8,833 nucleotides of DNA, from positions 1-8,833 of the forward strand of contig JAQVXB010000020.1 of assembly GCA_028709405.1 (NCBI GenBank), written 5' to 3'. Positions 4,966-8,833 of this stretch are shown here, piece by piece (the first letter of the stretch is position 1; each line of letters opens with the position of its first letter). This DNA comes from Candidatus Shapirobacteria bacterium (GTDB lineage Bacteria; Patescibacteriota; Microgenomatia; UBA12405). The notes beneath the pieces are model-generated. The model saw nothing but the letters and a program-made list of their open reading frames with translations. It was not told where the DNA came from and did not search any database. Both the position numbers and the translations under genes were made by a program.

Positions 4966-6453
4966 ATGATTAAAAAAAATATTTATTTGATAGTGATAAG
5001 TATCATTGTGGTTATTGTTGGTTTTTTCTTTTTGAAAAAAGAAGATAAGACATCAGCTTTGGATCAATCGGTTTACGAAAAAACCTTATCCGTCTCAAAA
5101 GAATATACTCTGCTTCGATTTCGAACGGAAAATGTTTTGGAAAAGGTTGAAGAATATGGAGATTATGATAAATGGAATAGAGAAATGAGCGCCGTTATTG
5201 AGGGATGGAAGACACTGGAAGGCAAGGTAGCGGAACTAGAAAAAGAAGCTGAAAAAATGGCTAATGAAAAAACATCATTTAATTTAGTAAAAGATGTTTC
5301 TGCTTATACTACGGTTGAAATTCAAAAGATAATTGAGAGTGCTCCGGCGGGTAAAACGGTGAGAACCTTGGCTAAACACTTGGGAGTTGATGCCAAAATG
5401 GCTCAATTAATTTTAAATCAAACTCAAGACCAAATTACCCGAGAGGCCTATGGAGAAGAAGGAGATGTATTTGAAACTTGTGAACAAAATTCGATGAGAA
5501 TTAAAAACGGAGCTAAGGTAACAGTGTTTGTGGGAGGTGTGGTATTGACAGGGGGCGCTTCTGGAGTTTTGGCAACGACAGCGACAGTGGTAGGCGGAGC
5601 GGATTTAGTTTTGGAAGTGGCGGATGATGAAGCCAGAATAGCTCTGGGAGATAAAAATAAGGTATCAGAAATGGTTAATAAGGCAAGAGCAGTGACTGAA
5701 CCAGCGGCCAGTATTTTGACGATTGCCAATTTGCCGGGAAATGTGTCAAAGGCGATGGAAAAAGTTAGTGCTGGCTATTTTGCTGCCGATCAAATTAGAT
5801 CAGCCGTTCAAGATGAAAAAATATTAGGAATCAGTATTAAAATTGATGAAAAGGGCGAAACTAAAGCTAGTGTGGCCGGACTGACCGAGGAGGAAGTGCC
5901 TGGGTGGATGAAAGAAAATAATATTGTTAAAAGCGAAGAAAAAGTTGAGGAAATAATGAAACAAATTGAAGAAGAGATTAAAAAAGAAGAGGAAAAACCA
6001 ACAGAAGTTCCCAAAGAAGAAGATAAAAAAGAAACTTCAAAAACTAACTCTGACAAGAATTCTCCTCAGGTTTATAAAATAATTAATGTTAGCAATGAAT
6101 CTTATATGATGGACGTCTGTCATAACCCAACATGTTGGGATGATTTGGCGGCTAACGAGGCAGAAGATAGAGATGTGGGCGGCATTTATACAATGGGAAA
6201 GGTTTACGGTCCGGGAGATAGTTTTAAGCATGGTTTTAGACCATCAGATAATATAAGAACTAGCGAAAGGGTGGAAATGTTTGATGATGGCTATAAAATA
6301 ACTGCTTATTTTGCCATAGCTCCTTTTGAAGGGCCAAAAAATAAGATGATTGAATATGGTACTTGGCAAAACCACTCGGTAGAAATAAATGCAAAATATG
6401 GAGATGAACCAGTAATTGAGTGGGATGGAAATAGCTTGAAGCAAGTTAAATAA
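4966..6453 (+). CDS. Membrane-anchored protein of unknown function with Gly/Ala-rich core and C-terminal Cys-pair domain
   Basis: I do not recognise the family. The 495 residues show an N-terminal membrane anchor (about 6-23, after a KK pair, with lysines following). The rest is thus probably extracytoplasmic, or the anchor may be an uncleaved signal. Residues 40-125 are charged and helical, with likely coiled coil near 80-102. Residues 126-165 resemble a small helical bundle. Residues 184-216 are a Gly/Ala/Val-rich hydrophobic stretch (VFVGGVVLTGGASG onward), long enough for a hairpin or second membrane segment. An alpha-helical region to about 320 follows, then a Glu/Lys-rich linker (322-363). 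The C-terminal domain (366-495) is strand-rich and aromatic, with a CHNPTC pair (C385, C390) that could bind metal or form a disulfide; its parameters suggest a separate ligand- or wall-binding module. The gene starts leaderlessly after its own promoter. Confidence 0.8.
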   Translation: MIKKNIYLIVISIIVVIVGFFFLKKEDKTSALDQSVYEKTLSVSKEYTLLRFRTENVLEKVEEYGDYDKWNREMSAVIEGWKTLEGKVAELEKEAEKMANEKTSFNLVKDVSAYTTVEIQKIIESAPAGKTVRTLAKHLGVDAKMAQLILNQTQDQITREAYGEEGDVFETCEQNSMRIKNGAKVTVFVGGVVLTGGASGVLATTATVVGGADLVLEVADDEARIALGDKNKVSEMVNKARAVTEPAASILTIANLPGNVSKAMEKVSAGYFAADQIRSAVQDEKILGISIKIDEKGETKASVAGLTEEEVPGWMKENNIVKSEEKVEEIMKQIEEEIKKEEEKPTEVPKEEDKKETSKTNSDKNSPQVYKIINVSNESYMMDVCHNPTCWDDLAANEAEDRDVGGIYTMGKVYGPGDSFKHGFRPSDNIRTSERVEMFDDGYKITAYFAIAPFEGPKNKMIEYGTWQNHSVEINAKYGDEPVIEWDGNSLKQVK

Positions 6454-6460
6454 AAGAGTT

Positions 6461-6490
6461 GTGACAGAATGGTGGACTAACAGTTATAAT
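6461..6490 (+). promoter_or_regulatory. Promoter of the EF-hand-like membrane-anchored protein gene (-35 GTGACA, -10 TATAAT)
   Basis: GTGACA (6461-6466, one mismatch to TTGACA) and TATAAT (6485-6490) are separated by 18 bp, the best two-part promoter in the window. The -10 is 8 nt before ATG 6499, again implying a leaderless transcript. An ATG at 6491 opens a three-codon frame whose TGA overlaps the real start, but it lies before the expected transcription start. Confidence 0.65.
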
Positions 6491-6498
6491 ATGCCATT

Positions 6499-7311
6499 AT
6501 GAATAAAAAATCAGGAATAATTTTGATCTTAATATTGGTTTTGGGAGTTTTTGGGTTTATTGCTTTTAAAGATAAAACAAAAACCACTGAACAGACTTTA
6601 TCTTTAAATGACAAAAGTGAATCAACTTTTTTAATAGAAGGTTTTCCAATTGAACAAGTTCCTCTATATAAACTTAATAAAGTCAGCTCAAATAAAATTT
6701 TTGTAAATACTGATCCGAGAAATATCTCTGATTTTGAAGAAAATAATTTTGCTTATTTTAATGTTGTTTTTTATTCTGATGCTAGCCAGGAAGAATTTTT
6801 GAATTATTATAAAAATTTATTTGAGAGTGAAATAGTAAAAGGATTTAAACCTACAGATATGGTTAAAGGAAAAATTGGAGAGTACCAAGTTTCAGCGGCC
6901 CATTATGGCTCAGACAATACTGGCTATATCCAAGTTCATTTGCCAAATTATCAAGATGAAAATTTAAACAAATATTTTATAGATTTTCCCAATATTTTAG
7001 CTACAAATACAAATTTAGTTGAGCATGAAAAATCTTATGGTTTGTTAAATCAAAAAGGAGGAGAGGTTGAATTTACAAAATATTTTACAGTCATCGACAG
7101 TGGCGACAAAGACAATGATGGTAAAGATGATGTTGATGAGTTTTTATTGCTTGAAGAAGAATACAAAAAGCAATATAAAGACAAGTCGGAATATATCTAT
7201 GATGAAAAAATGGGAACAATGAAATGGAAGGATGGAGGATTTGAAATAACATTAGTAATTTCTCGGGATCACGGTAGAATCTATATAACGTTAAGAAAAA
7301 GTTTAATTTAA
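6499..7311 (+). CDS. Membrane-anchored protein of unknown function with an EF-hand-like calcium loop
   Basis: The 270-residue protein has an N-terminal hydrophobic segment (about 5-23) behind NKK, then a lysine-rich stretch, so it is either membrane-anchored or exported. Residues about 46-150 contain FPIEQVPLY (49-57), FNVVFYSDASQEEFLNYYK (87-105) and a following helix-strand pattern. This resembles small exported domains common in Patescibacteria and Firmicutes proteins, but I cannot name a family. Residues 203-214 (DKDNDGKDDVDE) match the EF-hand loop spacing: acidic residues at loop positions 1, 3, 5, 9 and 12, glycine at 6. Calcium binding is likely, although position 8 is Asp rather than the usual hydrophobic residue, closer to dockerin or thrombospondin type 3 loops. 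It has no cysteines. The N-terminal layout parallels the preceding gene's product (MxKK, a long Ile/Leu/Val segment, then Lys-rich), and the two may work together at the cell surface. The gene has its own promoter. Confidence 0.82.
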   Translation: MNKKSGIILILILVLGVFGFIAFKDKTKTTEQTLSLNDKSESTFLIEGFPIEQVPLYKLNKVSSNKIFVNTDPRNISDFEENNFAYFNVVFYSDASQEEFLNYYKNLFESEIVKGFKPTDMVKGKIGEYQVSAAHYGSDNTGYIQVHLPNYQDENLNKYFIDFPNILATNTNLVEHEKSYGLLNQKGGEVEFTKYFTVIDSGDKDNDGKDDVDEFLLLEEEYKKQYKDKSEYIYDEKMGTMKWKDGGFEITLVISRDHGRIYITLRKSLI

Positions 7312-7376
7312 GCTCCAAAAAAATTGGATTCTATTGTTTGTAAAGCGATAAAGTGATGTGTTTTAAATTTAAAAAA
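7312..7376. other. Convergent intergenic gap with AT-only inverted repeat
   Basis: This 65-nt gap separates two converging genes. It holds TCCAA (7314-7318) pairing with TTGGA (7324-7328) over a five-A loop, and a pure AT palindrome TTTTAAATTTAAAA (7361-7374). Either could help end transcription, but neither is a GC-rich stem followed by a T tract, so no terminator is claimed. Confidence 0.25.
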
Positions 7377-8063
7377 TTAGTTTTGTTGTCTATTAAATAG
7401 ATTTACAAACCATCCAAAAAGACCATTGACTTGCTTTTCCTTGGCTAGCTTATTTTGTAAGGAAGTATTTTGAGAAATCATTAGATTAATGGTTTCTTCG
7501 AGTTGATCTAGCTCGGATTGATTCTGAGTCTTATTTCTTAATTCAACTAATTTTTCGATGGTTTGCTGATTTTCTTCGGTCATGTTTTCTAGAGCTTGGG
7601 TAAGTTTTTTATCACTACCGACTAATAATCGAACAAAACTACCACGAGATTTAAGTTCGTAGAAAGATGATTGAATTTTCTCTTGAACTTTTTGTTGATT
7701 TTGAGCAATTTCTTTGACTTGTTGACCAATTCCACTTTTGGCACCAACTGTTTCAATTAATTCTTTAACTTGATCAGAAACTTTAGCCACATCTTCATCA
7801 ACAGTTTGATTTAATTGTTCACTCTCTTGAGTGCTGACACTTAGATTTTGATCTTCGCCTTGGTTTTGAGTTTTAACTTGATTTTGGTTTTTTACCTGAA
7901 TGCCAGTTGGATTAACAGTAGAAACGGCTTGGTTTGAATTGTTTGATTGGGAAGTGACTATTTCTGGTTTATTTTGCTGGTTTTGAGCTCCGACAGAAGT
8001 TTTGGCTAAGATAGGAGTAGATACTAATAAAAAAAGGAAAGACAATACTAAATATTTTTTCAT
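7377..8063 (-). CDS. Exported N/Q-rich coiled-coil protein of unknown function
   Basis: The 228-residue protein starts with a clear signal peptide (MKK, hydrophobic core 4-16, likely cleavage after A20 in PILA). Residues 27-85 are a low-complexity Asn/Gln/Ser/Thr/Val linker with near-repeats such as VKNQNQ and VKTQNQ. Residues 86-135 and 150-212 are heptad-like helices rich in Gln, Glu and Leu, probably coiled coil, broken by GSFVRLLVGS (141-150). The C-terminus NGLFGWFVNLFN (213-224) is aromatic and amphipathic and could touch a membrane. There are no cysteines and no catalytic motif; a structural or surface-tethering role is plausible but not shown. The gene lies 68 nt downstream of the lipoprotein gene on the same strand. 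Upstream there is no Shine-Dalgarno. TATTAT (8075-8080) ends 11 nt before the ATG, and a TGT-TACAAT box lies further up. Confidence 0.8.
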   Translation of the reverse strand: MKKYLVLSFLFLLVSTPILAKTSVGAQNQQNKPEIVTSQSNNSNQAVSTVNPTGIQVKNQNQVKTQNQGEDQNLSVSTQESEQLNQTVDEDVAKVSDQVKELIETVGAKSGIGQQVKEIAQNQQKVQEKIQSSFYELKSRGSFVRLLVGSDKKLTQALENMTEENQQTIEKLVELRNKTQNQSELDQLEETINLMISQNTSLQNKLAKEKQVNGLFGWFVNLFNRQQN

Positions 8064-8089
8064 AGTTTTAGGAAATAATAACTAAAATA

Positions 8090-8098
8090 ATTGTAACA
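8090..8098 (-). promoter_or_regulatory. Candidate extended -10 for the N/Q-rich protein gene
   Basis: On the minus strand TGT plus TACAAT (hexamer 8090-8095) matches an extended -10, with 26 nt to the ATG at 8063, giving a leader of about 20 nt with no Shine-Dalgarno. The alternative is TATTAT at 8075-8080, which would give a leader of a few nt. The choice is uncertain. Confidence 0.3.
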
Positions 8099-8131
8099 TT
8101 TTAAGAGAGGGCCTGTTTTAACGATGATTGA

Positions 8132-8680
8132 TTATTGTTGAAACTGATTGACTAACTCGTTGATGTCAACAAAATCAACGCCTGAAGGTAGGGCTAAATC
8201 AGCCTCACTGATGGTGGTTGGTTGACAATTATAGTTGTATTCTTGGTCCCAATCTATTCTACCGCCAGCAATTTGAGTGGCATCTGAATCGGGTTGATCT
8301 TGAGTTTGATCAAGTTTCATTTTAAAAGCCATATTATCGGTGACAGAGTCGTTTGACCAGGTATAAAACCATCCACCATCACTTATACCAATAAATTCTG
8401 TCTCCCCCATTGGACCTTCTACTTTAAGAGTTTGTTTAAATTTATTACCATTGATAATTATTTCACCTTGGCCAGTGCCCTCTTCGCCAGATAATTGCCA
8501 AGTACATTTTTGGGCAATATTTTTGGCAAGTAATTCTTTAAGAGAAAAAGTGTTTTTTTCTTTTACTGGGGAAGAAGTGGGGGTAGTAGAAGCAGTATTA
8601 TTAATGCCTTTTTGAAGACTACAAGCAGAAAAAAGGAAGGCTGAGCAAATAATTAAAGCTAAAGTAGTTATTTTTTTCAT
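8132..8680 (-). CDS. Lipoprotein of unknown function
   Basis: The 182-residue protein has a lipoprotein signal: MKK, hydrophobic core 6-17, and lipobox FSAC with C20 as the lipidation site. The -3 residue is Phe rather than the preferred Leu. A Ser/Thr/Pro-rich tether (22-40) follows. The mature domain (about 45-182) has alternating strands: CTWQLSG (59-65), GEIIINGNKFKQTLKV (72-87), EFIGISDGGWFYTWS (95-109), and a closing segment with C152 and a tail LPSGVDFVDINELVNQF (164-180). C59 and C152 are the only cysteines of the mature domain apart from C20 and could form a disulfide. The pattern of strands with 'INGNKFKQ' and 'ISDG..FYTW' suggests a LolA/LppX-like half-barrel for a hydrophobic ligand, and similar lipoproteins are frequent in Patescibacteria; both points are by-eye impressions. 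A weak TAAACT lies 5 nt before the ATG. Confidence 0.85.
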   Translation of the reverse strand: MKKITTLALIICSAFLFSACSLQKGINNTASTTPTSSPVKEKNTFSLKELLAKNIAQKCTWQLSGEEGTGQGEIIINGNKFKQTLKVEGPMGETEFIGISDGGWFYTWSNDSVTDNMAFKMKLDQTQDQPDSDATQIAGGRIDWDQEYNYNCQPTTISEADLALPSGVDFVDINELVNQFQQ

Positions 8681-8708
8681 AAAATAGTTTAATTATTAAA
8701 TTACAGCT

Positions 8709-8833
8709 TTATTTTACTCTTTTTTTTAAAAAATATTTTAAAACTAAAATAGACCAAATTAAGAAAGAAATAACAGTTATTAAATTAGCTATTTTTTGAA
8801 TGGTTGTTGATTTGTAAATTAGAATGGCAGTGC
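8709..8833 (-). CDS. 3' end of a membrane-protein gene (partial, runs off window)
   Basis: On the minus strand an open frame enters at the right edge and ends at TAA (8709-8711). It gives 40 residues ending in a hydrophobic helix and a basic tail (LITVISFLIWSILVLKYF, then LKKRVK), which looks like a C-terminal transmembrane segment obeying the positive-inside rule. The other two minus frames close quickly near the edge. The stop lies 28 nt upstream of the lipoprotein start, so the two genes may share a transcript. The family cannot be identified from this fragment. Confidence 0.5.
   Translation of the reverse strand, partial: TAILIYKSTTIQKIANLITVISFLIWSILVLKYFLKKRVK

Noticed and set aside
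6491..6502. Upstream micro-frame ATG CCA TTA TGA overlapping the start at 6499 as a regulatory leader peptide
   Set aside because: It begins directly after the -10 box, before the expected transcription start, so it is probably not transcribed.
1..8833. CRISPR array, insertion sequence, toxin-antitoxin pair or phage genes
   Set aside because: No spaced repeats, transposase motifs, terminal inverted repeats or recognisable toxin, defence or phage proteins were found in any frame I read.

Overview
This is an AT-rich stretch of a bacterial chromosome. It carries single-domain or loosely fused enzymes, several membrane-anchored proteins of unknown function, very short intergenic gaps and a standard stop-codon set (TAA, TAG and one TGA in an ATGA overlap). 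The style (lysine-rich proteins, a HAD-fused glycosyltransferase, a small lipoprotein with a C-terminal acidic/hydrophobic tail, N/Q-rich secreted coiled coils) suggests a Patescibacteria (CPR) genome, perhaps Microgenomates. That placement is inference from style; no marker gene is present.

Layout. At the left edge an OmpR/PhoB-type response regulator runs leftward. Its receiver domain is intact, but an in-frame TAA sits in the linker and the DNA-binding domain continues in the same frame to the window edge. Diverging from it is rubrerythrin, overlapping by ATGA a small HxGH nucleotidyltransferase. Between the two divergent starts lies a tandem 11-bp-period direct repeat that occupies the -35 position of both promoters. 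A Nudix hydrolase and tRNA-Ser(GGA) follow, each with its own TATAAT. Next come a GpgS-like glycosyltransferase fused to a SerB-like HAD domain that has lost its catalytic aspartates, and a GT4 glycosyltransferase, probably in one transcript. Two rightward genes for N-terminally membrane-anchored proteins of unknown function follow (one with an EF-hand-like loop). Convergent to them are an exported N/Q-rich coiled-coil protein, a lipoprotein and the 3' end of a membrane-protein gene, all leftward.

Expression logic. The first genes of transcripts have a -10 box (TATAAT or TAAAAT) only 5 to 9 nt upstream of the ATG, so their mRNAs should be leaderless or nearly so. The one clearly internal operon gene separated by a gap (GT4) instead has a perfect AAAGGAGG Shine-Dalgarno. 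This rule also moves the rubrerythrin start to the second ATG (584).

The most notable items are the shared divergent operator, the interrupted response regulator, the glycosyltransferase/pseudo-phosphatase fusion and the leaderless promoter pattern.
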